Part shown: positions 51,685-60,963 of the stretch, in pieces
Layout: every line of letters starts with the position of its first letter
Numbering within the stretch: position 1 is the first letter of the stretch
From: Defluviitaleaceae bacterium
GTDB lineage: Bacteria; Bacillota; Clostridia; Lachnospirales; WQUN01
DNA: 64,000 nt
Reading direction: 5' to 3'
NCBI GenBank assembly: GCA_009779755.1
Contig: WRDO01000005.1
Location: 54,145-118,144 of the forward strand
The notes under the pieces: generated by a model
Database searches by the model: none
What the model saw: the letters and a program-made list of their open reading frames with translations, nothing else
Told to the model about the DNA's origin: nothing
Program-made: the position numbers and the translations under genes

Positions 51685-54600
51685 CGGCTTCGCCCCCCTT
51701 GATTATTTCAAGTCCTACCGTCATGTTTTCTTTAACAAGCCTCTTCAAATATACTTTTAATGTTGCGTCGTCCATACTGTCAATTTCACGCAGGGCTGCA
51801 TCACTACCACCTGCGTCATATTGCGCTTGTGCGAGTTTTACAATACGACTGGTCACTTCTGGATGCCGATACCAGTCATAGGGTTCAATTGACAACCGAT
51901 CAAGCGTGTTCTGCACATTTACCGTATTTGTCAATATTTTGGAATACTTTCCAACTACACGTTTAATGAAAGTGTTTTGGCGTTTGGCTTCATTATTTAG
52001 GTCATCGAAGAAATTTGCGGTTTGTAAAAATTCCAAGGCTTCTTCTATTTCCGTTTTCGTTGCGGTGTTACGGTTAAGGGCATCAAACGCCCTTTTTGCA
52101 AAATCATACTCAGCAGAACTGACCATAGCCAAAATCGGGAGCTTGTAACGGCGCGACCATTCCTTGGGCGTTCTCGTGCCAGTTTTCTCCTGCCACATAG
52201 AAAATAATTGAGTTTTGATTTGCCCTTGACGATATTCATCAGCTTTACTTTTTACACGGATATTGCAATCGGTCGCGGGCAGGGTAAACATCCCGGTTTG
52301 ACAATTACCTTTAATTATGTCGACATCTTCATCGCTTAGTCCTTCGAGATATGGCTCATAAATCATCGCAAAAATGCGCTTCTCATCTTTAAAAAAGGCA
52401 TCAAGGGCATCCTTGTTTTCCATTAATGTTGCATAGAATAGTTTTAACTGGTCAAACGAAAGGTTGTCCTGTTTAGAAATTTTTAGAAGGTAATCAAGTA
52501 CCTTTGCCAAGTTCGGCAATTTTCCTTTTAGCTGCTCCGCAGAAATAGACACGAACTTTAACTTCTCGCGCCAATCGGAATAAGTTTTATTGAGAGAACT
52601 GGAATGTGTTGCGAGGATTACATTGCTTTCTCGAATGAATCCATACTCTGTCAGTAGGCGTTTGATTTCGTTTTCCCCCGTGTTCTTATTCCAAAGGCAT
52701 GAATAATCTACAGCGAATAATCGCTCGACATCTGAGAGCAATGACATCTCTGCACCGATTGCACGGGCAAGGTCAACAATTTTTCCACCTTCGAAGCGCG
52801 TCAAGAATACACGCATTCCTTTTTGGAAATTTTCTTTGCGTATCAAAGCTACAAGGTTTTCGGCAAGCGTGGATTTGTTTTTCGCAATTTTTCCTATGTC
52901 GATTGCTTTTTGGTGTGCTTCCTTACCTTCCTTTTGGACGAGTTCGATATATTTTTCAACCACTTCATAAACCCCTGCATCGTCCACTTCAGAGAGACAC
53001 CATACAGGCAAACCAAATCGACTCATTTTGTTTTTAACTGCTGTCGCTGCTTGCCCGGCTGTTCCACAAGAGTTTGGAGTGATATCCCATGCCTTCTCGG
53101 TTAGAGAATAGAATGCCATCTCGTCCTCGGTCATTTTGACAATGTACGTTTCTTTGGATTTTGGATTGCTGATGTAATTACCAAGCATTTCCTTCAACTT
53201 GTCTGAGGACATTGAGTCATGACCATTTATTGCATCATAATAACGGAATGGCTCACAGGCGTATTCTTTAAGAAGGAATCCTGCAAGGAAAGCCGATAAA
53301 TTACACGGAGCAAAGCCATACTCATATTCCAATACAGTATACAATTCGGCTATTGAAATTTGACCGGATGCAGCAAACGAATCCACTATTTTTTTCTCAA
53401 GGGCAATTTTAATTTTGGAAATGCTCAATGAATGTTGTGACTTCCAATAATCCGACACTTTCCAAACGTTGTTTGGCAGAACATATTTTTCAATGTCTTT
53501 AACTGCACCGCTCGAAACTTCAACGGCACCGCTCTTAACACTTGCCGCTAATTGAGTGGCACGAAGCATAGTACCGGATAATCCCTTGTTAAAATCGAAT
53601 GTGTCAGGGAATCTTGCTTTTACAATCGTTTCCATAATGGATAAAACACCTTGCAGATTAGAAACGCGCTCTCCATTTGGGTTTGACCGCGAGTAAACGA
53701 TAAATGAACCGTTAGCGATACGCTTCTTCCAGTTGTCATCCAATACCCGCTTTGCTTTCTCGCTGTTTTGTTTTGATAACTGCCCATCGTTGCTACTGTA
53801 GTACATGGCGTTCGCGGTAAAATCAATATACTCCTCCAAAGATTCTCCGCCGAGCGGTGTGGATAAAGCATCTATTATAACAATATCTTTGTATTGCGGG
53901 TTTTGTGCGGCGGCTACAATTGTTCTGCGGAAAGCGGCTGACTCAGCATCATCCAAGGCAAAACAAAGGACGGCTTGGAATTTCCATCCACCGACGCGCT
54001 GTACTAATTTATTTATTGTACTTGTAAAGTCGGGCGCAGTAGCGGTTGTTACTTTGCCTTTGTCGGGGTCGGATTCTAATTCATAACGCAATTTTAGTGC
54101 CGGTGTGAGCGAAAGGACATCAGAAAGACCACCTTCAACCATGAGGTTTGCGGTGTTAATTTTTTTGCGAATATCGTCCTTCATACTGTTTATTTTTGAA
54201 ATATTGCTTACAAGCTGTGCTGCTGCATAAACTTCAATGCCGCCGCCAATTGAACGCTTGTATAAAACACCATCATTGACCAACTTCTTGGCAATATTAA
54301 TCGCGGCGTTCCCTTCCAAATCGCGGTTACCTTCAAATGCCAAACCTAAGTTCTTATCAGTAACGCGGAATAACTCAAGCACATCACCCAAACGGTGGTT
54401 AATCGCTTGCATTATAAGGACAGTTTTAAGAACAGTCTGCTCTTTAACGCTTAAACCTTGCTGCCGAGTATAAGCATCCATTATTGAGCGTACATCCACG
54501 GTCAACTCGTCCTTATGGTGGTCGTAAAAATAATTCCAGAGCTTATCAATTGTCAAAAGCGGGTCATCACACTCCGGGCTCGTGGTTGCAACAAACCATT

Positions 54601-55828
54601 GGAACGTTTGTACGCCATCAATTTCTTGCGACATGAAATTGAAAATACTGCGTTGATTAGACTGGAATGCTTCCGCAATATACTTCAAGGCCAAAGCTCC
54701 CATTGGATGGAGCGGTAATAAACCTTTAATGACATCGGGATTTGTAACCTTTGTCGCCTCCATTACTGCCTTGCGCGAATATGGAAGCCAACTATTTATC
54801 GTCTCTGCAAGGGTTTTCCATCTTCCAAGTGCTGCTGATTTTACTTTACGGGCGTGGCTAATAAGTTCAAAAGCAATGCCATCAGGGAGCGTAATTTCCG
54901 AAAAATCGAATCGCTGCTTTACGACTTCCCATGTTTTGTCGTTGGCATTTATTAATCCACCGGTTTCATGCGTAACAATAATGAAGTAGAACCTATCTTC
55001 ACATAGTTCAGCAAGTTTTTGGAACTGGTCGAGGGAATTGCGATTATTTTTGAAATATGCGGAAAATTCGTCCCACACAAGCACGATTTTAATGTCGTTT
55101 TGGGTAATGATGTCTTTTATCCAAGCAACAAGACCCTCGGTCGTGAGATTAAGCGCAGTTATTCCCTCGGCAACAGCAAGTTCAAAGATGTTATTCATAA
55201 GTTGCGAAATGTCGCCATCCTTGCGAAGGTCAGCGAGAACTTCATCTGCATCGCTTTGCGGCCAATGATTGTACTTATCGCTTTCGAGCAGTTGGTTAAA
55301 AAACGTCTTTTGAGCGGGTTTCTCAATCCACGAAATAACAGCCTGTTTAAGCGTATTTTCCCCCGTGTAGGTAACGCCTTGTTCTTCCAGTGCTTTTTTT
55401 ACGCTTTCTTGTACGGCAAGGAGGAGCTGCCCTGTCGAGCTAATGCCACCGGAGCCGTATCGATACGCCGTAACGATTTTGCGCTGCTTGTGTCCGATAA
55501 ACTTCGTCAGCAAATCGGATTTCTTATTCAGAGGCCATGCGGGAGCATCGGGATGTATCCAATACTCTTGTAATTCCTCAACCGTAACTTCGAGTATTTT
55601 TTTAAGTGCAAAAGCACACTGACTTTTACCGGTGCCATATGACCCGTGTATCCAAACAGAGCGTTTTGTCCTTCCGTCAAGCATACTGTGGACGCTTTCA
55701 AGGAGTTTAATAAAAGTTTCGTGGGGATATGTATTTTCCCACTTTGCCTTTACGATGGTTGTTTCATTAATCTGCGGAAAATACGCATCATTCAAATCGA
55801 AATACGTGCGATAATTGTCGGTAGCCAT
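51677..55828 (-). CDS. brxC: BREX protein BrxC (PglY-like ATPase)
   Basis: 1383 residues, the size expected of BrxC. Walker A is HGSYGTGKSQ (61-70) and Walker B is IKIVLVWDEFSAYF (near 250). The N-terminal DAYFPQINETTIVKAKW opening is typical. The long C-terminal part is a helical array without recognisable motifs. BrxC binds nucleotides and forms the central scaffold of BREX complexes. The start at 55828 shares one base with the brxP stop. Confidence 0.93.
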   Translation of the reverse strand: MATDNYRTYFDLNDAYFPQINETTIVKAKWENTYPHETFIKLLESVHSMLDGRTKRSVWIHGSYGTGKSQCAFALKKILEVTVEELQEYWIHPDAPAWPLNKKSDLLTKFIGHKQRKIVTAYRYGSGGISSTGQLLLAVQESVKKALEEQGVTYTGENTLKQAVISWIEKPAQKTFFNQLLESDKYNHWPQSDADEVLADLRKDGDISQLMNNIFELAVAEGITALNLTTEGLVAWIKDIITQNDIKIVLVWDEFSAYFKNNRNSLDQFQKLAELCEDRFYFIIVTHETGGLINANDKTWEVVKQRFDFSEITLPDGIAFELISHARKVKSAALGRWKTLAETINSWLPYSRKAVMEATKVTNPDVIKGLLPLHPMGALALKYIAEAFQSNQRSIFNFMSQEIDGVQTFQWFVATTSPECDDPLLTIDKLWNYFYDHHKDELTVDVRSIMDAYTRQQGLSVKEQTVLKTVLIMQAINHRLGDVLELFRVTDKNLGLAFEGNRDLEGNAAINIAKKLVNDGVLYKRSIGGGIEVYAAAQLVSNISKINSMKDDIRKKINTANLMVEGGLSDVLSLTPALKLRYELESDPDKGKVTTATAPDFTSTINKLVQRVGGWKFQAVLCFALDDAESAAFRRTIVAAAQNPQYKDIVIIDALSTPLGGESLEEYIDFTANAMYYSSNDGQLSKQNSEKAKRVLDDNWKKRIANGSFIVYSRSNPNGERVSNLQGVLSIMETIVKARFPDTFDFNKGLSGTMLRATQLAASVKSGAVEVSSGAVKDIEKYVLPNNVWKVSDYWKSQHSLSISKIKIALEKKIVDSFAASGQISIAELYTVLEYEYGFAPCNLSAFLAGFLLKEYACEPFRYYDAINGHDSMSSDKLKEMLGNYISNPKSKETYIVKMTEDEMAFYSLTEKAWDITPNSCGTAGQAATAVKNKMSRFGLPVWCLSEVDDAGVYEVVEKYIELVQKEGKEAHQKAIDIGKIAKNKSTLAENLVALIRKENFQKGMRVFLTRFEGGKIVDLARAIGAEMSLLSDVERLFAVDYSCLWNKNTGENEIKRLLTEYGFIRESNVILATHSSSLNKTYSDWREKLKFVSISAEQLKGKLPNLAKVLDYLLKISKQDNLSFDQLKLFYATLMENKDALDAFFKDEKRIFAMIYEPYLEGLSDEDVDIIKGNCQTGMFTLPATDCNIRVKSKADEYRQGQIKTQLFSMWQEKTGTRTPKEWSRRYKLPILAMVSSAEYDFAKRAFDALNRNTATKTEIEEALEFLQTANFFDDLNNEAKRQNTFIKRVVGKYSKILTNTVNVQNTLDRLSIEPYDWYRHPEVTSRIVKLAQAQYDAGGSDAALREIDSMDDATLKVYLKRLVKENMTVGLEIIKGGEADD

Positions 55829-58269
55829 TATCTGCCCTCCTTAAACAAGTCGAGTACATCCTGCGGTGTTTTATTTTCGCGCAATGATATTTTACACAAG
55901 TCGTTTGTATCGGAGTAATTTATGAGTTCTGGATATTTGGCAGATAACCCACGGAGGATAGGTTCCATAGCTTGGCGGTCAAGTCCGAAAATGGTCGTTG
56001 GGGGTATGCCGTCTTGTTCCAAGTTCTCATAGAGCGTGTTCAAGCGGAATTCATGATGGGCGTTTGCCTTATCGTTATAAACGTACAAACCGTAAAGAAT
56101 GACGCGGGGGTCGGAAACATTACACGTTGTGCGTGATATGTCTGCGTCGTCAGAAATATATCCAAAGTTTAGCTTCGTACCAAATGGGGTTTCCACGATA
56201 CGCTTATAAGATTTAAAAATTGATTTATGCGCTTTATATGGCTCTTTCCCACTACCCTGCTTAACCCCAGCATTTAGTAACATATCAATTACTGTTTGTT
56301 GGGAGTAAAGCCTACCAACCTCTAATTCTTTGATGTACCATTCGAATTGTCCGCTTTCATGTGCAAGGTTAATTAACATCAAGCCCAGAGCTGCGTCTGT
56401 ATCCCAGCCAATATCCAAAATTAGTTCACCGAACGGTAATACGAAATCGTTTTTATCTGGGCGATTGTCAACCTTTGTTGGCGTTTTAGTCACCAATGCT
56501 TCACGTAAGAACTTTCTGAAATGACTAAACATATTCGGTCCCAAATCATTGTCTCTAAAGAACACATTTCCTTTTTTAAAGAAGTCAAGGAGCCATTCAG
56601 TTTTTGGAGCATGGTCATCATAGCAATTGATTGTTTTCATTTTTTTCTCTCCTTGCGGTTTTTTTAGGGAATTATACGCCAAGCATCCGCCTGACAAATC
56701 GTGGCAATCACCACATTGTACACAATTTCTAATTTGAACTTGCCCCTCTACAAACGCACAACAACCATTGCGACAATTTTGTTCACATACTTTGCACCCG
56801 ACGCAGTACGCTGTTTTTCTAAAAACTTGTCTTAGTAATTTACCGAATGCTGGGTTGTATTTAAGAATTTCTTCATTAACAGTAATAATAAATCCATTTT
56901 TTTTGCTGTTTATCTTCACATCTACCGATGAAGTATCAATGGTTTTAATCCATTCCTGCCAATTCGATAACGGCTCAAACAATTCAATAGTAACACTACC
57001 GTTTTTCGTATTTTCAGAATAACGAAGTGGGTTATTCTTCAGTCCTCGTCCGCTATGTCGCGCATCCCATCCGCCGTTTGCTACATATGACATTAACTCG
57101 CTATCTGAAACTTCCCAATCGTTTGTCTGCGTTATGATATCTATATAAGAATCCACATCGTTAGTGTAATTTTGTCGCCTTATAAAGTCGCTACTCCCAC
57201 TGGACATAGGGCAGAAAAGGCATCCCGCTCTTGAATTCCCCTTTTTATACGCTGTGTTGATGATTATATTGTGCGTATAGATATAAAGCCATATTTCTGC
57301 AGAAGTCCATTCAAGAATAGAGTTATGGGCATGTTGTCCTTTTTGCTTTGTGCCAAAATTGTCGTATTCGTACCCGCTTCGCGCAAGACTTTCTTCTGCA
57401 CGAACCCCGACATAATCGAGTCCCGTGTAATTAGGCTTCCCAAGCACCTCACGGAGTTTTAGTGTTTGTGGTGCGCTTTTGTGGACTGAACAACACCATC
57501 TTAGAGAACGTGAAGGGGGGCCGAACTTTATCCAACTCTCTTCCGGCTTCATGTGCGAATAAGCACGATGAAAATCTATGCCTTCACGTTTACATTCACC
57601 CTCTACTTCGTTAATCAAATCGTAAGTGTCCGGGAACTCCATCATTGTGTCACCAAAAACCACAATAAAGCCGTCTTTCGGCAGAGCCCTTGTACAAAGG
57701 TCAAGTAACACACAGCTATCCTTGCCGCCGCTAAATGCTACATGGAAAACATCCAGTTTATTGGCGTATTTTTCATACACAGCAAGAATTTTTTTTACCG
57801 TGGTCGCTTCAATTATTCCGAGTAGTTCTTTGTTCGCCTCCACCATTGCTTCTATATCAACAGGCCGAAGTTTTTTCCCTTTCGGTACTGGCGTATCCAA
57901 TATAAAGATGTTGCCTTTTTTGTCGGTCACAGTTTCGCCGACGCTTGGAAATTCAAAAAATGTTTTCTCCACGGTCTTACCGTTCTGGGTTTCACGCCAT
58001 TCCTTACAAACATATGCAAGCTGGATTTCCGGCGCATTATAAACATTGCCGCCTTTAAGACTTGCTACGGGTCTTCCGCGATACCAATAGCGGTTTGCCT
58101 CAGCCCACATATATGGGACATCAGTTTGATTGTCGTATTTCCAATAATGATTAAATCCTAATAAATCAAGTTCGGGGGCGTATACAGGGCGAGGCTCTTT
58201 TGACATCTTAGTTGGGGATGAATTGAGCAAAAGCCCTCCCGTTTTTGGGTCGTGGGTATACGAGTACAA
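55828..58269 (-). CDS. brxP: BREX type 4 PAPS-reductase-type protein BrxP
   Basis: 813 residues, starting at TTG 58269 behind AGGAGG; no ATG is suitable. A PP-loop ATP-pyrophosphatase domain of the PAPS reductase family carries SGGKDS (180-185). It is followed by the RWCCSVHK and CLFCPM cysteine segments and then a ferredoxin-like stretch with two four-cysteine motifs (CVGCKVCEQNC and NCVQCGDC, about 480-525). The C-terminal 250 residues resemble the DUF-type domain that often accompanies such reductases. Relatives include the DndC sulfur-transfer enzymes, so a sulfur-based DNA mark is possible. BrxP defines BREX type 4, which lacks the PglX methyltransferase. Confidence 0.9.
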   Translation of the reverse strand: MYSYTHDPKTGGLLLNSSPTKMSKEPRPVYAPELDLLGFNHYWKYDNQTDVPYMWAEANRYWYRGRPVASLKGGNVYNAPEIQLAYVCKEWRETQNGKTVEKTFFEFPSVGETVTDKKGNIFILDTPVPKGKKLRPVDIEAMVEANKELLGIIEATTVKKILAVYEKYANKLDVFHVAFSGGKDSCVLLDLCTRALPKDGFIVVFGDTMMEFPDTYDLINEVEGECKREGIDFHRAYSHMKPEESWIKFGPPSRSLRWCCSVHKSAPQTLKLREVLGKPNYTGLDYVGVRAEESLARSGYEYDNFGTKQKGQHAHNSILEWTSAEIWLYIYTHNIIINTAYKKGNSRAGCLFCPMSSGSSDFIRRQNYTNDVDSYIDIITQTNDWEVSDSELMSYVANGGWDARHSGRGLKNNPLRYSENTKNGSVTIELFEPLSNWQEWIKTIDTSSVDVKINSKKNGFIITVNEEILKYNPAFGKLLRQVFRKTAYCVGCKVCEQNCRNGCCAFVEGQVQIRNCVQCGDCHDLSGGCLAYNSLKKPQGEKKMKTINCYDDHAPKTEWLLDFFKKGNVFFRDNDLGPNMFSHFRKFLREALVTKTPTKVDNRPDKNDFVLPFGELILDIGWDTDAALGLMLINLAHESGQFEWYIKELEVGRLYSQQTVIDMLLNAGVKQGSGKEPYKAHKSIFKSYKRIVETPFGTKLNFGYISDDADISRTTCNVSDPRVILYGLYVYNDKANAHHEFRLNTLYENLEQDGIPPTTIFGLDRQAMEPILRGLSAKYPELINYSDTNDLCKISLRENKTPQDVLDLFKEGR

Positions 58270-58272
58270 ACC

Positions 58273-60312
58273 TTAATCCCTCCTTTCGCGCTGGCGTACT
58301 GCTTGTTTAATTAAATCTGCGAGTTTCGCCTTCTGACGGCTTCCTCTGTACCCATTGTCAAACAAGAAATTTGACACAGCTTTTTCGTCATTCAAGATCA
58401 AACTTGAGTTAGCGACAGCATCAATCATAATGCTGTTATAATCCATTCGGCTGTACCGCTGTACGATGCAGCCGGCATTTCGATTGTTTACGCTCGGTGA
58501 TTCGAAGCGGAAGCGCTTGCTAAACCGCCGTACATAGCTTTCCAATAAAAACAAATTCCATGCTTGTCCGCAATGCGGGAAAATCGCAAAAGTGGTGACA
58601 GTTATCAACGGTGCATATTGCCCGTGTACGAAATGGTCTAATGCGGCATCTATGCCCTCAACATCAAAATCCACAAAACAATCGGCAATATAGGTATCTT
58701 TATCAATCCGCACCATTACGTCGTACCCTGCTTGCATCGGCACCCATCTATGGGTTTCGCCGGTTAGGTCGCGCTCGAATTCGAGTAGTTCATCAAGCGT
58801 GACTTTATCCAAAGTACGGCAATATTCTCGCATGATTGTGAGCGCATCCACGCTTTCCCCTTTTCGCATAATAATTTTTCCGCGTTTTTCATATTCATCA
58901 ACAAGATAGACGCTGAATGCTGCGTTATGTATTGCCGTTTGTGAGAGTTCGTGGTTGCGTTCAGCGAAGTCCTCAAGAGGCAAATCCATAACAGACACAT
59001 AGCGATGCAAACCACATTCGCGCTGCGCCACATCGCGGACGTTATTTTTTTCAATCGGGGAAACATCAATTTTACTCCTGCGGGCAAACACCTCCACGCT
59101 GTTCCAAATGTAGTCTGGGTTATATGCAAGCGCACTTTTGATTCGATTGATTGGAACATATGGCAACCGCTCCGCCATTTGGCTGTAACTAAGCAGGACA
59201 TCATCCCCCCAGATCCGGCACAACTCAGCCGTGACAGCCATGGGTATGCTGGCTCTGTTATAACCGAAAAACGTTTCAGTAAATTCCAACCTTGGAAACA
59301 AGCGGCGTACTAAACCAATTAGCATATCCACAGAGACAAGACTTTCATTAAAGAGCCAGCTTTCGTTCTTCAAATAGAACTCCTCGTAGAATATTATTCT
59401 TGCACCGTTATAAAAGTAGTTCGCAATGACCTCCTTAATTTTTGTGCGGGCTTCTTTTGACACTGTGTAAACCTTACTTTCAAAGAGTGTTCCGCACATT
59501 TTTACCGCTTCAATTAGTTCATCGTCTGACAATGCTATATCGACATCTGTTATTTCACGGACAAATCGCCGTAACCGTCCAAGTTCAATGAGGTCAATCC
59601 TAAAGCCGTTCGTGTACCTTGTTTCAAGCACCATCTCAATTGCTGTGCGCTCTTCAGACGATAGATTAATTGGTGGCATGCTAACTTTTCGTGCAACTGT
59701 TGGTGGCGATGGTTTTCTTCCCATTCTGTCTGCTGGAGGAGCCTCGCCTGTGCTTTTGTGCATTAAATACCGACCATAACAATTTAATCCTGCGGAAAAG
59801 GAATTGTGTCCTCTGTTGTTTACTTCTTTGTAGTTTGGAGCGTTCGTCATTATGGTGCGTATGCGGTCGAAGTCCTCAACCGTTTCACAAGCGAATATAT
59901 TGCATTCTTCGATGCTTAAAGGAACATTCAACTTGTAAGGTGTGTTTCGCAAGAAGCTGACATAATGCCTAGCGACACCTTCCAAGTAAAGAGTTCCTTT
60001 GGCGTTCGGTTGAGTGACCAGCCAAGCTACAAAGTCATTTGGGTCAATCACATCCCCGTCCTCCAATCTCAAGTAATCCTCGTCGTAGGAATCTTCCCAT
60101 ACCACCTCATCGTCTTCATCTTCATTTCCATATGGTGCGCGTTCTTCTTCATTCAAGGGGTCGAGAGAAGCCGCATCTACCTTCGCCCACCAATTTTCTT
60201 CATCATAAACATCTAACTGTTGGAAGAATTTTAGGAAAACTTCAAACTCTTCGAAACTTTCGGCGACATGAGGTATAGTGCGCTCGCTCACCGATAGCGG
60301 GATACGCCACAT
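58273..60312 (-). CDS. 679-residue BREX-4-linked protein of unknown function
   Basis: Read from the ATG at 60312; GTG 60321 is also possible. The N-terminal 110 residues are acidic (NEDEDDEVVWEDSYDEDY). Residues about 140-195 contain NRGHNSFSAGLNCYGRYLMHK, a helix pair found in front of several restriction-type proteins. After a Pro-rich linker there are two helical modules and a region with winged-helix-like spacing. The C-terminus (SLILNDEKAVSNFLFDNGYRGSRQKAKLADLIKQAVRQRERRD) is basic. I recognise no enzyme motif. It lies between the regulator and brxP, two bases from the latter, so it belongs to the operon and may be its DNA-recognition or sensing subunit. Confidence 0.72.
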   Translation of the reverse strand: MWRIPLSVSERTIPHVAESFEEFEVFLKFFQQLDVYDEENWWAKVDAASLDPLNEEERAPYGNEDEDDEVVWEDSYDEDYLRLEDGDVIDPNDFVAWLVTQPNAKGTLYLEGVARHYVSFLRNTPYKLNVPLSIEECNIFACETVEDFDRIRTIMTNAPNYKEVNNRGHNSFSAGLNCYGRYLMHKSTGEAPPADRMGRKPSPPTVARKVSMPPINLSSEERTAIEMVLETRYTNGFRIDLIELGRLRRFVREITDVDIALSDDELIEAVKMCGTLFESKVYTVSKEARTKIKEVIANYFYNGARIIFYEEFYLKNESWLFNESLVSVDMLIGLVRRLFPRLEFTETFFGYNRASIPMAVTAELCRIWGDDVLLSYSQMAERLPYVPINRIKSALAYNPDYIWNSVEVFARRSKIDVSPIEKNNVRDVAQRECGLHRYVSVMDLPLEDFAERNHELSQTAIHNAAFSVYLVDEYEKRGKIIMRKGESVDALTIMREYCRTLDKVTLDELLEFERDLTGETHRWVPMQAGYDVMVRIDKDTYIADCFVDFDVEGIDAALDHFVHGQYAPLITVTTFAIFPHCGQAWNLFLLESYVRRFSKRFRFESPSVNNRNAGCIVQRYSRMDYNSIMIDAVANSSLILNDEKAVSNFLFDNGYRGSRQKAKLADLIKQAVRQRERRD

Positions 60313-60339
60313 CGCCGTCACTCGCCTTTCTGTGCCAAT

Positions 60340-60549
60340 TTAATCTTTTGGAATCAGCTCAACAATATCTTGGATGTCGCACTCCAAGGCATCGCAAAGT
60401 TTGACGATTACTTCCAGAGTAACGCTCTCCCCTTTCGACAGTCGGGTGATGGTCGAGCCGCTAACGCCAGCAAAGGCAGCTAATTCCGTTTTGTTCATTT
60501 CCTTGTCAATCAGTAGTTTCCAAAGTTTTTTATAGCTTATTTTTTTCAA
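60340..60549 (-). CDS. XRE regulator of the BREX operon
   Basis: 69 residues from TTG at 60549 (AGAGGT before it); the track start at 60600 lies in the -10 box. The helix-turn-helix reads SYKKLWKLLIDKEMNKTELAAFAGVSGSTITRLSKGESVTLEVIVKLCDALECDIQDIVELI. It shares its length, start codon type and about half its residues with the regulator at 47030. Probably an autorepressor of the BREX operon. Confidence 0.87.
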   Translation of the reverse strand: MKKISYKKLWKLLIDKEMNKTELAAFAGVSGSTITRLSKGESVTLEVIVKLCDALECDIQDIVELIPKD

Positions 60550-60598
60550 AATGGATACCTCTTTCACCCTACACATAGTGCCTGCATGAACTTTATCC

Positions 60599-60627
60599 AT
60601 TATAGCATATCATGTCGAAAGACACAA
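60599..60627 (-). promoter_or_regulatory. Promoter of the BREX operon
   Basis: On the minus strand TTGTGT (60622-60627) and TGC-TATAAT (-10 at 60599-60604) with a 17-bp spacer and extended -10. It lies about 50 bases upstream of the regulator start, as in the radical-SAM operon. Confidence 0.75.
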
Positions 60628-60792
60628 TGAAAAATCAGCAATCCTCGAAATAAATTTACATATTCCTAAATATTTCGCCATCAAGTGCTTAAAATAACGC
60701 CCTGTCCTCCAAATTAATATTATTATCGGAAGAGGCAGGGCGATTTATTTGCAGGCGTACATTTGTGAATCTCCCAAAGTTGAACCGTTATC

Positions 60793-60963
60793 TCATTGGA
60801 TGTGAACCGTGCCGATATCGTCCACTCCTGTTACGAAGCCCCAGTCACCCGGTTTCAAATTTGTGTATGGGTCATTCATGCTGATTAATTTTACGCGAGT
60901 GCCTTGAGGATATTGATTGCGGAGTTTTGTTATAATTTCTTGGGAAGGGATATTATTGTTCAT
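60793..60963 (-). pseudogene. DUF4314 protein cut short by a TGA at a tryptophan position
   Basis: From the ATG at 60963 the frame reads GTRVKLISMNDPYTNLKPGDWGFVTGVDDIGTVHIQ and stops at TGA. Immediately after the stop the same frame continues DNGSTLG, exactly as in intact DUF4314 proteins, where the stop position is normally Trp. After that the similarity ends and the frame runs out ten codons later. So there is one nonsense change plus a junction near 60775. DUF4314 is a small ICE-associated family of unknown role. Confidence 0.75.

Noticed and set aside
47781-60549. Dnd phosphorothioation system instead of BREX
   Set aside because: BrxP resembles DndC in its PP-loop part, but no DndA, B, D or E genes are present, while PglZ, BrxC and BrxL are clear.
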